Source: CALBPI01 sp038533155 (GTDB lineage Bacteria; Pseudomonadota; Gammaproteobacteria; Steroidobacterales; Woeseiaceae). Taken from it: a stretch of DNA of 64,000 nt. Made by a program: the position numbers and the translations under genes. Location of the stretch: NCBI GenBank assembly GCA_038533155.1, contig JBCAZH010000004.1, positions 46,838 to 110,837 of the forward strand, in the 5' to 3' direction. Every line of letters begins with the position of its first letter. The stretch's first letter is position 1. Below, in pieces: positions 7,864 to 15,313 of the stretch. The notes beneath the pieces are model-generated. The model saw only the letters and a program-made list of their open reading frames with translations, ran no database searches and was not told the DNA's origin.

Positions 7864-9570
7864 TTACGCGACTCGCTTCGATCTGCGTTCGGCCAATGCC
7901 ACGATCGACCGCTTGAATGTCTCGAAAGCTGTTGCCCACAACGCGCGCACAGCTTCGACTGCTTGTTCGCTGGCGAGCGCTTCCAACTCGCTGCATTGAC
8001 TCGAGAAGTGCGCGAGGCCGACAGCCGCGCTACTGGATTTCAGTGCGTGTGCGCAACGCGAGACCTCTTTGCAATCTCCGTCCCGTGCCGCGGCGGCGAT
8101 CTTGCTAGTGAGCTCTTCGGAAGAATTTAGATACTCGTCCAGGATTTCGTCGAAGATGGTCGTATCTCCCTCGACATCGAGCATCTGGATCTGTAGCAGA
8201 GCGGATTCGTCGATAAGGTCAACGATCACAGTGTCGCTGTGCGACAGTGTGTCGATGATGTTCGTCATTTCACGAGTCGTCCACTTGTCGAGCATGGTTT
8301 CCAGCTGCTCTTTTGTGAACGGCTTCGTTAGGTAGTCGCTCATGCCGGCGTCCAGACACCGCTGGCGGTCGCCAGATAGCGCGTTAGCTGTAAGCGCGAC
8401 AATTGGGAGATCGCGAAACCGGCCTTGCTCACGAATCCGACGGGTGGCCTCGAAGCCATCCATTTCCGGCATCTGACAGTCCATGAAAACAAAGTCGAAT
8501 GGTGCTTGGTCCAACGCCCGCAACGCCTCTCCGCCGTGGTTGGCGACTTCGACTTGCACGCCGATGCGATTCAGAATTTCCGTCGCCACACATTGGTTGA
8601 CCACGTTATCTTCGACGAGCAACACGCGGGTCGGCGCGTCCGGGTCATCCGACCCCGCCGGACCACTGACAATCGCACGCACTTGAGGATGCCGAGAAAT
8701 GCAGTCAAACAGTGCCGATGCGCGCACGGGTTTGCTGAGGGTCATGTTAGCCAGTGGCCCAGACAGCGTGGCGAAGCTGCCCGTCGTCGAGTCATCGCCG
8801 AGCATCACGAGTAGAATGTCCTTGAACTCCGGCGAGGTGCGGAGCATGTCAACGAACGTCGCCAGCGCGGAGCGCGGTGTGTCAGCGCTGACGAACACCA
8901 TGCCGATCAACCGACCCTGGGCCTTTCGGTTGCGTAGAGTCGTAATTCCCGACGCAATATCCAACTCGGTCGACACGTTGATGTCCCAGGAACGCAGGTG
9001 CGCTTCAAGAAGTCGTCGCGCTGCGATGTCATGATCGATGATCAAGGCATGTGAATTTCGCAGCGCATCCGGTAGTGGGTGCTCTCCGCTTCTGTCGCCT
9101 TGCTTGTTCCCGAAGACGCCTTTGACTCTTGCGATGGTGCCGCCGGTTTCTGGCTGATCGATCGTCAACTCAGCATTGATTAGCTCACAGAGTTGTCGGG
9201 ATATCACCAGTCCATAGCCGACACGCTGTGCGTTGGCGATGGCCTCGCGTTGGTCCGGCAGGGTGAACATGATTTTGCGAATCTCCGCCGGTATCCCAGG
9301 GCCGGTATCACGAACCTCCATTGAGAAGCGAGTACCCTGCTCGGTCTCACCACAATCGGCGAGGACTTCAACGCTTCCGTTCGTTGTGTTGCCGAGCGCG
9401 TTGCTAAGGAGGTTCGATAGCAACTGAGTGACGCACCAAGCGTCGAACTCAAACAGCTCCTTGCAGGCTGGCTCGATTCGACAGTGCAATGCCAGACCGG
9501 ATTGGGATGCGCGAGGGGCAGCAAGTTCGACTGCCGCTTCGACGACGTCGTGAAACGATAATGTTGGCAC
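7864..9570 (-). CDS. Hybrid histidine kinase lacking a HisKA domain (HATPase-REC-REC-Hpt)
   Basis: The 568-residue protein starts almost directly at the ATPase domain (N-box Asn57 in LLSNALGN, G1 DTGPG at 88-92, G2-like GYGLVIS at 118-124). A receiver-like domain without a clear phospho-Asp follows (about 173-290), then a complete receiver (316-435, Asp364 in MDCQMPEMDG, Lys416) and a C-terminal Hpt domain (about 450-560, His508 in HALKSSSAAVG). The tail resembles BarA/GacS-type kinases, but the sensor, membrane segments and H-box are absent. The GTG start is supported by AAGGAAG about ten bases upstream, and no missing N-terminus is visible in the 229-base intergenic region. It may act through Hpt as a phosphorelay intermediate or with another kinase. 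It is followed at once by the GGDEF-EAL regulator. Confidence 0.85.
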   Translation of the reverse strand: MPTLSFHDVVEAAVELAAPRASQSGLALHCRIEPACKELFEFDAWCVTQLLSNLLSNALGNTTNGSVEVLADCGETEQGTRFSMEVRDTGPGIPAEIRKIMFTLPDQREAIANAQRVGYGLVISRQLCELINAELTIDQPETGGTIARVKGVFGNKQGDRSGEHPLPDALRNSHALIIDHDIAARRLLEAHLRSWDINVSTELDIASGITTLRNRKAQGRLIGMVFVSADTPRSALATFVDMLRTSPEFKDILLVMLGDDSTTGSFATLSGPLANMTLSKPVRASALFDCISRHPQVRAIVSGPAGSDDPDAPTRVLLVEDNVVNQCVATEILNRIGVQVEVANHGGEALRALDQAPFDFVFMDCQMPEMDGFEATRRIREQGRFRDLPIVALTANALSGDRQRCLDAGMSDYLTKPFTKEQLETMLDKWTTREMTNIIDTLSHSDTVIVDLIDESALLQIQMLDVEGDTTIFDEILDEYLNSSEELTSKIAAAARDGDCKEVSRCAHALKSSSAAVGLAHFSSQCSELEALASEQAVEAVRALWATAFETFKRSIVALAERRSKRVA

Positions 9571-9681
9571 GGTGAGTACGCTTCCTTGTATGTGTTCAGA
9601 CGTGTGCTAGCGGTCAAAAGCTGACTTCAGTGGTAGCGGCACTCCCAAATCCGGCTTTAATCGTTTAGTCTCGGAAAACTG

Positions 9682-9702
9682 ATGTCGAAATGGATTCGAC
9701 AT
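9682..9702. promoter_or_regulatory. Perfect 8-base inverted repeat, operator-like
   Basis: ATGTCGAA and TTCGACAT are separated by five bases in the intergenic region between the divergent hybrid-kinase operon and the REC-GGDEF-EAL operon. The 21-base dyad has the size of a dimeric regulator site and is placed to affect both operons. The cognate regulator is unknown. Confidence 0.45.
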
Positions 9703-9799
9703 AATCTAATGCGCACTGCGCGCGTTAAAGCTGCACGTCGTTGCGTCGCTAGCTACAAGCAACTCGCAGAACAGGTTGCGAGAGACAAAAGGAATTGCC

Positions 9800-11533
9800 A
9801 TGCAAGTACTGGTGGTAGAAGACAATTTCTCGGACGCGGAGATGGTGACGATGTCACTCAAGCGCGTCGACGAGGAGATTGAGGTCACATCTGTCGAGTC
9901 GCTGCAGGAAGCGGTAGACGCGGTGGATTCTGGAAAATACGACATAACCTTGCTCGATCTGACGCTGCCCGATAGCAACGGGCTAGGCTCGATCAAAGAG
10001 CTTCAACGTGCCAACGAATCGATGCCAATTGTCGTGTTGAGCGGCGACGATCGCGAACAGATGGCGTTGTCGGCCGCGAGGCTGGGTGTTGAAGACTTCA
10101 TCGCTAAGAGCGAGTTTGTCGGTGAACCCTTCGTCCGCACCCTACGCTACGCAATCGAGCGCAAGAAGGGCGAGCAGCGCCTTCGTGATCTCGCTGACTT
10201 CGATCAGTTGACCCGACTCTCAAACCGGCAGCGATTCAATCGACAGCTCTTGAAAGCGGTAGGCCACGCTGAACGCAGCGGTGAACTGATGGCATTGCTG
10301 TTCATCGATCTGGACGAGTTCAAGGAAATCAACGATACCTTGGGACACCACGCGGGCGATGAGCTACTCGCGCAAGCAGCGATGCGGTTCCGTTCCTGTG
10401 TGCGTACCGGCGATCTGGTCGGTCGGTTGGGTGGTGATGAGTTCGCGATATTGGCGGAATCGCTAAACAGTCCGTATGACGCGGAGATCGTAGCCGGCAA
10501 AATTCTCGAAGCGTTGCAGATGCCGTTCATCCTGGGCGGCCATTCCGTCACGATCGGTGCCAGCATCGGAATTGCGTTGTATCCGCACGATGCGGGCGAT
10601 GCGGAAGAGTTGTTGACGCGTTCTGATATTGCAATGTATCAGGCAAAGCGAAATGGCCGGAACAACATCATGTTCTATTCGCCGGAGCTCAACAAAAGCG
10701 CCGAAGCGCGCAACGCGATGATTCGCGAGCTCTCGATGGCGATCGCGGAGGGCCAGTTCGAGGTTCAATACCAACCTAAAGCGTGCGCGCGTACGCATCG
10801 ACTAGTGGGTCTCGAAGCGCTCGTCCGCTGGCGACATCCGCGCCGTGGGCTTTTGTCTCCAGACGCGTTTGTACCGTTCGCTGAAGAGAATGGCATGATC
10901 TCTGCGATCGACGATGTCGTGCTCGAACAAGTGACTGAAGATATTGTTGGTTGGACAGAGGACGATCTCGACGTCGTTCCTGTGTCGGTCAATGTTTCCG
11001 CGTCCCAGGTGCTTCGCGCTGACTTACTCGAATCGATGCAGATGCTGCTGACCCGAAGTGGCGTCAATCCTCGCTACTTGCGGTTTGAGCTGACGGAGTC
11101 GGTTCTTCGTGCCGAGTACACCGAGACGCGTGATGCGTTGGCAGAGCTTCGCAGACATGGTGTGCAGATCTGGCTAAACGATTTCGGAACCGGATACTCA
11201 ACCATGGGCTTGCTGAACGAGTTCCCGCTAGATGGTCTGTGTATTTCGCGGGAGTTTGTTGGCGCGCTGGATCGCAAACGTTCGTTTGCCATCGTCAAGT
11301 CGATAGTGAACCTCGCGCACAACCTAGAATTGGGGGTTTCTGCTATCGGTGTAGAAACCGAAGACCAGTTGCGCCTGTTGAAGGCAATCAGTTGCGATTC
11401 GGTACAGGGCAGCTACTACGGTACGCCGATGGACGCAATGTCGGTGCGCAAGTACTTCCTCGACAACCGAAAACAAACCGTAACCGGCATCATGCGCGCG
11501 TTACCCGCTTTGAAGGATCGGCAACGCGGATGA
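9800..11533 (+). CDS. Response regulator with GGDEF and degenerate EAL domain
   Basis: The 577-residue protein has a receiver (1-120, phospho-acceptor Asp53), a GGDEF domain (about 130-295, GGDEF at 211-215, inhibitory-site RTGD at 202-205) and an EAL-like domain (305-560, EALVR at 339-343). The GGDEF half looks competent as a diguanylate cyclase. The EAL half lacks residues needed for hydrolysis: DDFGTG is NDFGTG (Asn460), the LKIDR lysine and aspartate are Cys481 and Ser483, and the AEGVE glutamate is Ile516. It may therefore bind ligand or partners without cutting c-di-GMP. I chose the ATG at 9800 because AAAAGGA lies about seven bases upstream; an earlier in-frame TTG has no such site. 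Its stop overlaps the next gene as ATGA. Confidence 0.9.
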   Translation: MQVLVVEDNFSDAEMVTMSLKRVDEEIEVTSVESLQEAVDAVDSGKYDITLLDLTLPDSNGLGSIKELQRANESMPIVVLSGDDREQMALSAARLGVEDFIAKSEFVGEPFVRTLRYAIERKKGEQRLRDLADFDQLTRLSNRQRFNRQLLKAVGHAERSGELMALLFIDLDEFKEINDTLGHHAGDELLAQAAMRFRSCVRTGDLVGRLGGDEFAILAESLNSPYDAEIVAGKILEALQMPFILGGHSVTIGASIGIALYPHDAGDAEELLTRSDIAMYQAKRNGRNNIMFYSPELNKSAEARNAMIRELSMAIAEGQFEVQYQPKACARTHRLVGLEALVRWRHPRRGLLSPDAFVPFAEENGMISAIDDVVLEQVTEDIVGWTEDDLDVVPVSVNVSASQVLRADLLESMQMLLTRSGVNPRYLRFELTESVLRAEYTETRDALAELRRHGVQIWLNDFGTGYSTMGLLNEFPLDGLCISREFVGALDRKRSFAIVKSIVNLAHNLELGVSAIGVETEDQLRLLKAISCDSVQGSYYGTPMDAMSVRKYFLDNRKQTVTGIMRALPALKDRQRG

Positions 11534-12279
11534 TTGAGGAGTTTTCGCAAAGAGAAATTTTTGCTCGTGCGTTATCTCAGGACTACGCGTCGTTACTGCG
11601 TTCGGCTCGTCAATTGTCGGCCTATGTCCGTGAAGACATGCTGCGCGATGACCCAGATGCCGCCATGCATGCGCTCGGAATGTTGGATTTGAGGCTCGCG
11701 GGAATGGATCGTTTCATCAACGATTTGATCCGCTATTGTCGCGCGGGCCAACGCGATGTAATGCCCGAGCAATTCAGCATCTCCGAGTTGGCCGAAATTG
11801 TCTTTCGCCGACAGAATGCACATCCAGAAGCGAAGCTGATTCTGTCGGTAACGCAGGATCAAATCGTTGCAGATCTCGCTGCGATGCGGATCGTGTTACA
11901 CGAATTGTTCAGCAATGCGATCAAACACCACCCCAACAGTTCTGCATTAGAGCTCACGTTTGAATCGTCCGCAGCGGTCGGTTCGGGCGTAATCATCGCC
12001 GTGACTGATAATGGTGATGGTGTACCGGATACGATGCTGCAGAAAATCGCCAATCCGTTTGTGAAGCTCTCGACGAACGGCAAAACTTCGGGTCTCGGGT
12101 TATCGATCGTAGCGCGGGAGCTCCAAGCAATGGACGCGCAACTGCAACTTAGGAAACGCGCGGAAGGGTTGTCAGCGGTGATCGTTCTACCTCACCACAT
12201 GTCAGCAACGCAAGACAGTCGCCGCCCGGCGATCGAGAAGCTGGATTCGTCGAGCTCACCGCAGTTGCGGATTGTCTAA
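11530..12279 (+). CDS. Histidine-kinase-like protein without an H-box histidine
   Basis: The 249-residue soluble protein has a helical dimerisation-like part (about 10-75) and a good HATPase domain (80-225): N-box ELFSNAIKHH with Asn129, G1 DNGDGVPD from Asp160, G2 GLGLSI from 188. The helical part resembles the phytochrome-type H-box region (SHDLxEPLR), but the histidine position is Gln17 in LSQDYASLLR, so it probably cannot autophosphorylate in the usual way. It has no sensor domain or membrane segment. The ATG overlaps the stop of the upstream REC-GGDEF-EAL gene by four bases, so it is translationally coupled. Roles consistent with this are an allosteric partner or a phosphatase of the upstream receiver. 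Confidence 0.82.
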   Translation: MIEEFSQREIFARALSQDYASLLRSARQLSAYVREDMLRDDPDAAMHALGMLDLRLAGMDRFINDLIRYCRAGQRDVMPEQFSISELAEIVFRRQNAHPEAKLILSVTQDQIVADLAAMRIVLHELFSNAIKHHPNSSALELTFESSAAVGSGVIIAVTDNGDGVPDTMLQKIANPFVKLSTNGKTSGLGLSIVARELQAMDAQLQLRKRAEGLSAVIVLPHHMSATQDSRRPAIEKLDSSSSPQLRIV

Positions 12280-12312
12280 GCAATAAGACTCGAAGGACTC
12301 GAGCCCGGACCG

Positions 12313-12516
12313 TTAATCGGTCTCAGGTTCTTTGCGCCATATCGTTAGCGCTCGGGGTGCGTCCACGCCCATCTTCACGCGATGCCCCGCACCCGAGAAG
12401 ATGGTGATTTCGATTGGGCCATCGCCAAAGATTTCTCGCAGGGGCGTGTCGGGGTCGATATCTTCCGCAGGCTCGATCAAGATTGACTCAGCATTGCGGC
12501 GACTGACGATCAACAT
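12313..12516 (-). CDS. RsmN/RsmF-like CsrA-family RNA-binding protein
   Basis: Small post-transcriptional regulator binding GGA motifs in mRNA leaders. The 67-residue protein begins like CsrA (MLIVSRR) and ends like it (GVDAPRALTIWRKE), with Arg61 at the position of the RNA-contacting CsrA Arg44. Between the second and third strands it carries about 15 extra residues (17-32). Pseudomonas RsmN/RsmF, which folds differently from classical CsrA, carries a helical insertion at the same place and has similar length. AAGGAG lies seven bases before the ATG. It lies 50 bases downstream of flgN on the same strand, so it is probably co-expressed with flgM-flgN. Confidence 0.85.
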   Translation of the reverse strand: MLIVSRRNAESILIEPAEDIDPDTPLREIFGDGPIEITIFSGAGHRVKMGVDAPRALTIWRKEPETD

Positions 12517-12566
12517 CTGTGACTCCTTGTCATTGGATCACGCTCCCATCCCTGGTGCATTGCAGA

Positions 12567-13061
12567 CTAGACCTCTGCTAGGGCTCGATACTGCCCGGTG
12601 GTTTCGGTCTTGCCATCGGGACTATAGGTTTCCGGTTCTGCCTGACCCTGATCACCACGCATCACGCGCAGTGCCTCCTGGTTCTGACGATGCTGAGCCG
12701 TGATGATGATGCCATTGGCTTTGTTTGCCTCTCTGCACTCAGAGAGCAAGGCGATGACTTTCGACCAGGTGGTTTCTAGTGCACCACCCCTGTCAAGCGT
12801 CTTGATGTAGGCGTTCATGCCCTGCACGGTGTCCGCAGTTTGGTTCGAAGCCAACATAGCTTTACGCTCGTGGCCCAATCTTTCCAGCGCTGCTAGGTGG
12901 ACTTTCTTCCGACCGGCGCACGCGGCGAGCGCGTTGCTATCTGCATCGCGCAACGCATTGCGTTCGTCGTACAAGGCATTCAGTAACCGCTCAGCGAACT
13001 TCTGCGTTTCGCTGAGCAGTTCTTGGGTGCGCTCATACCGTTGGTCGGCTGTGCTAGACAT
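12567..13061 (-). CDS. flgN: FlgN, export chaperone for hook-filament junction proteins
   Basis: Cytosolic chaperone that guards FlgK and FlgL before export. The 164-residue protein is helical, with long heptad-like stretches (residues 5-115) and the family's C-terminal TYSPDGKT segment near residue 145, resembling the TYGPDG motif of Pseudomonas-type FlgN. It follows flgM by seven bases on the same strand, the usual flgMN pair. Its clients FlgK and FlgL are encoded at 21.5-24.5 kb. Identity rests on context plus the C-terminal motif, since FlgN is weakly conserved. Confidence 0.85.
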   Translation of the reverse strand: MSSTADQRYERTQELLSETQKFAERLLNALYDERNALRDADSNALAACAGRKKVHLAALERLGHERKAMLASNQTADTVQGMNAYIKTLDRGGALETTWSKVIALLSECREANKANGIIITAQHRQNQEALRVMRGDQGQAEPETYSPDGKTETTGQYRALAEV

Positions 13062-13068
13062 GGTTTTG

Positions 13069-13383
13069 TTAGCCGCGCTCGACGTCGCTTCTCAAGATCT
13101 TGTCGGCGATCTGCCGGTCGTCGACCTGATAACTACCGTCCTGAATCGCGGCCTTAACCGCTTCGACGCGCGCGCTATCCACATCCGGGGCGTCCGCGAC
13201 CGCAGCCTCGATTCGAGCGAGCAAGCGTGCGTTGTCGGTCAACGCAACCGTGTCACTCGGTTGGGCCTGATCCGCATTGGATTGGTTGGTCGGCGCAGAG
13301 TCGGTACTCACTCGCCGATTGCCGCCGACATCCGCGATCTTGGACAAACCGCCCGAGTTCACGCCATCAATTTCGTTAGACAT
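13069..13383 (-). CDS. flgM: FlgM, anti-sigma-28 factor
   Basis: Holds FliA (sigma-28) inactive in the cytoplasm until the hook is finished, then leaves through the flagellar export channel. The 104-residue protein has a disordered Ser/Asn/Gln-rich N-terminal half and a helical C-terminal half (ALTDNARLLARIE, then VEAVKAAIQDGSYQVD), the conserved sigma-binding part of FlgM. I place the start at MSNEIDG; an ATG four codons earlier (13395) is also possible, as neither has a strong ribosome site. A sigma-28 promoter at 13423-13449 precedes it, so FliA would drive its own inhibitor, as in other polar flagellates. Confidence 0.9.
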   Translation of the reverse strand: MSNEIDGVNSGGLSKIADVGGNRRVSTDSAPTNQSNADQAQPSDTVALTDNARLLARIEAAVADAPDVDSARVEAVKAAIQDGSYQVDDRQIADKILRSDVERG

Positions 13384-13422
13384 AATGTAAATCATCCAAA
13401 ATGTTATCCCTCTGCCCCGTAG

Positions 13423-13449
13423 CTAGCGGCGGCAGCAAAGCTAACTTTA
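13423..13449 (-). promoter_or_regulatory. Sigma-28 promoter of flgM-flgN
   Basis: The minus strand reads TAAA, 15 bases, then GCCGCTAG. The sigma-28 consensus is TAAA-N15-GCCGATAA, so the -35 is exact, the spacing exact and the -10 matches 6 of 8. It lies 40 bases upstream of flgM. Confidence 0.7.
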
Positions 13450-13493
13450 GCGATAATTCAGAAAAAAGATGGTGAATGTGACGTGGTCGGTGG

Positions 13494-14213
13494 TCATGGT
13501 GCGATCAGCACTGCGCCGTCTTTTCGGACGGTGCCTTCGACGGTTCTTCCGGAGCTCAAATTCTTTACACGGACGCGTTGACCCACGGCACTGTCACTCA
13601 ATGCTTCGCCGGACATTCGGATCTGTGCCCCACCGATCGAGGCGATGAGTGAGACGGTTTGCCCCTTTTGGATGTCGCGCCGAGCGCTGACCGCGGAGGG
13701 GCTGAGTGTTTGACCCTGAGACATTGACCGAATCATCGTTCGTCCAACAACTGCGTCGATGCTCTTAAAATACCCGAGTGTCATTGTCGAGACGTCAGAT
13801 CGCCGGACCGCCAAGTCCTCGGCGGTCAGCACCGCGCCGCGTGGCACGTTGTTTTGCAACACGACCACGGGTTGCCAGGATATAGCCCGGACCGAAACAA
13901 ACACCTGCCAGCGTTGCGGACCGTCGCACGCAACACCGACAGTGACTCTTGGGCCGGTAGTCAATCCGGGGTAGCGGGTCTTCAAAGGGGACTCACAGCG
14001 TTTTACCCGCAGATTGGCATCGATCGGGTCAGCGGCGGTCTTGATATCCGCAGTGTCACTGCCCCTGTCCGCCTTCACTCGCATCTCAGCGACACGCGCA
14101 ATGTCGTCGACATCGTGCCAACCGGTGGCGGATGCGCCGCCTGCCATTAACGCCATCGCTAGCAAGCAGACTGACCGTGTGGCTCCATACCGATGCGATA
14201 TCTGGGTTCTCAT
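13494..14213 (-). CDS. flgA: FlgA, P-ring assembly chaperone
   Basis: Periplasmic protein needed for FlgI to build the P ring. The 239-residue protein has a Sec signal (about 1-30, ending near GGASATG), then the SAF domain typical of FlgA with VPRGAVLTAEDLAV and VGRTMIRSMSQGQTL, and a C-terminal beta region ending RVKNLSSGRTVEG. Length fits the family. It is divergent from the flgB operon and upstream of flgM on the same strand, as in Pseudomonas and Vibrio. The separate sigma-28 promoter before flgM suggests flgMN can be expressed independently of flgA. Confidence 0.93.
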   Translation of the reverse strand: MRTQISHRYGATRSVCLLAMALMAGGASATGWHDVDDIARVAEMRVKADRGSDTADIKTAADPIDANLRVKRCESPLKTRYPGLTTGPRVTVGVACDGPQRWQVFVSVRAISWQPVVVLQNNVPRGAVLTAEDLAVRRSDVSTMTLGYFKSIDAVVGRTMIRSMSQGQTLSPSAVSARRDIQKGQTVSLIASIGGAQIRMSGEALSDSAVGQRVRVKNLSSGRTVEGTVRKDGAVLIAP

Positions 14214-14313
14214 TGCGCGGTTTCCTCAATTGGGTCAACTGACTGTTGACGATCTCGCTGCAAAGTCTGTGCCACGCCAAAAGTGTCAGAGCATTGACGC
14301 TTGCGGCGTTTGG

Positions 14314-14337
14314 CTGCCGTTACGGCGGCAGTTTTTT
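14314..14337 (+). terminator. Rho-independent terminator with no plus-strand gene upstream
   Basis: CTGCCG, a six-base loop, CGGCAG, then six T. The geometry is a good intrinsic terminator on the plus strand. It lies between the divergent flgA and flgB, upstream of the flgB sigma-54 promoter, so the transcript it ends is not explained by any annotated gene. Confidence 0.6.
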
Positions 14338-14407
14338 GCCAGCGGTTGGCTACGTCGGTGAACCGCAAGGGGAGTGAACACCAACAAACCCGGGCTTCTC
14401 GGCGAGT

Positions 14408-14422
14408 TGGCACAGCGTTTGC
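14408..14422 (+). promoter_or_regulatory. Sigma-54 promoter of the flgB operon
   Basis: TGGCAC-AGCGT-TTGC matches the -24/-12 consensus with the exact GG-N10-GC spacing. It ends 37 bases before the flgB start. In polar flagellates this operon is activated by FleR with sigma-54, and fleR is present at 31.6 kb. Confidence 0.85.
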
Positions 14423-14459
14423 TCTGTCACATTCATCGTTCCGAACAACCGGTGGCAGC

Positions 14460-14858
14460 ATGGACATCGATCCACTCGCACAACATGGCAAAGCACTCGC
14501 GCTCAGAGCCGAGCGTAACGAGGTGCTCGCAACCAACCTTGCTAACGCCGATACCCCGGGCTATCTGGCGAGAGACTTCGATTTTGCTTCCGCGCTATCG
14601 GGTGCGACGAATCAGTTCTCAACATTAGCGTTGGCGCGCACCGACGCGGGTCATGTCGCTCCCAATCCCGGTGTTCTCGACACACAGACTGCTCTGGCGT
14701 GGCGTATTCCGACGCAGCCCAGCGTCGATGGAAATACCGTCGAAGCGGATGTGGAACAAGCCGAGTACGCCAAGAACGTGATTGGCTACCAAGCCAGTCT
14801 GACCTTTTTGAATCAAAAAATTGCGGGACTACGCCTCGCGATTCGAGGTGAATTGTAA
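14460..14858 (+). CDS. flgB: FlgB, proximal rod protein
   Basis: One of the rod subunits joining the MS ring to the hook. The 132-residue protein has the N-terminal axial motif (RNEVLATNLANADTPGYLARD, residues 19-39) and a C-terminal helix (EQAEYAKNVIGYQASLTFL). The start is the ATG of MDIDPLAQHG, after GGTGGCAGC; an in-frame extension upstream crosses the sigma-54 promoter and is rejected. First gene of the ten-gene flgB-flgL operon; its TAA overlaps the flgC ATG by one base. Confidence 0.95.
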   Translation: MDIDPLAQHGKALALRAERNEVLATNLANADTPGYLARDFDFASALSGATNQFSTLALARTDAGHVAPNPGVLDTQTALAWRIPTQPSVDGNTVEADVEQAEYAKNVIGYQASLTFLNQKIAGLRLAIRGEL

Positions 14859-15301
14859 TGGCCTTAAACCGAGTCTTGGATATCGCCGGCTCTGCACTGA
14901 ACGCGCAGTCGCTCCGGCTGAACACAACAGCGAGCAACCTTGCCAATGCGGGCAGCGTGTCGGGTGACCCGAACCAAGTCTACCGCGCGCGCAATCCCGT
15001 ATTCGCGACTGTGCCTTACGAGGAAAGCGCCACCGAATTTTCGGTTTTTCCAGACCGGAACGCCGCGACCTACGGTGTCCGTGTGACCGGCATCGAGGAG
15101 AGTCAGGCGCCACTCACTCAGCGTTACGCCCCGGAACATCCAGAAGCGGACGAGAACGGCAACGTGTATGTCACGAACGTCAATACCGTCGCTGAGATGG
15201 TCAACATGATCTCGGCGTCCCGCGCGTACCAATCGAATATTGAAATCATGACGACAACCAAGGAGCTGCTTGTGCAGACCTTGTCGATCGGTCGTGGCTA
15301 G
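14858..15301 (+). CDS. flgC: FlgC, proximal rod protein
   Basis: Rod subunit next to FlgB. The 147-residue protein has the axial N-terminus (NTTASNLANAGSVSGD, the second stretch in place of the usual ANAxTxG) and the strongly conserved C-terminus (NTVAEMVNMISASRAYQSNI). Length is normal. The start overlaps the flgB stop (TAATG), so translation is coupled; flgD follows after 12 bases. Confidence 0.95.
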   Translation: MALNRVLDIAGSALNAQSLRLNTTASNLANAGSVSGDPNQVYRARNPVFATVPYEESATEFSVFPDRNAATYGVRVTGIEESQAPLTQRYAPEHPEADENGNVYVTNVNTVAEMVNMISASRAYQSNIEIMTTTKELLVQTLSIGRG

Positions 15302-15313
15302 GGAGTAACAACG

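Noticed and set aside
9204..9617. A frame overlapping the hybrid kinase start that might have encoded its missing HisKA
   Set aside because: The translation has no H-box or helix pattern; it is a shifted shadow of the ATPase domain.
13384..13395. Upstream ATG as the flgM start
   Set aside because: Gives an extra MIYI; alignment with FlgM starts favours the ATG at 13383, though neither has a good ribosome site.
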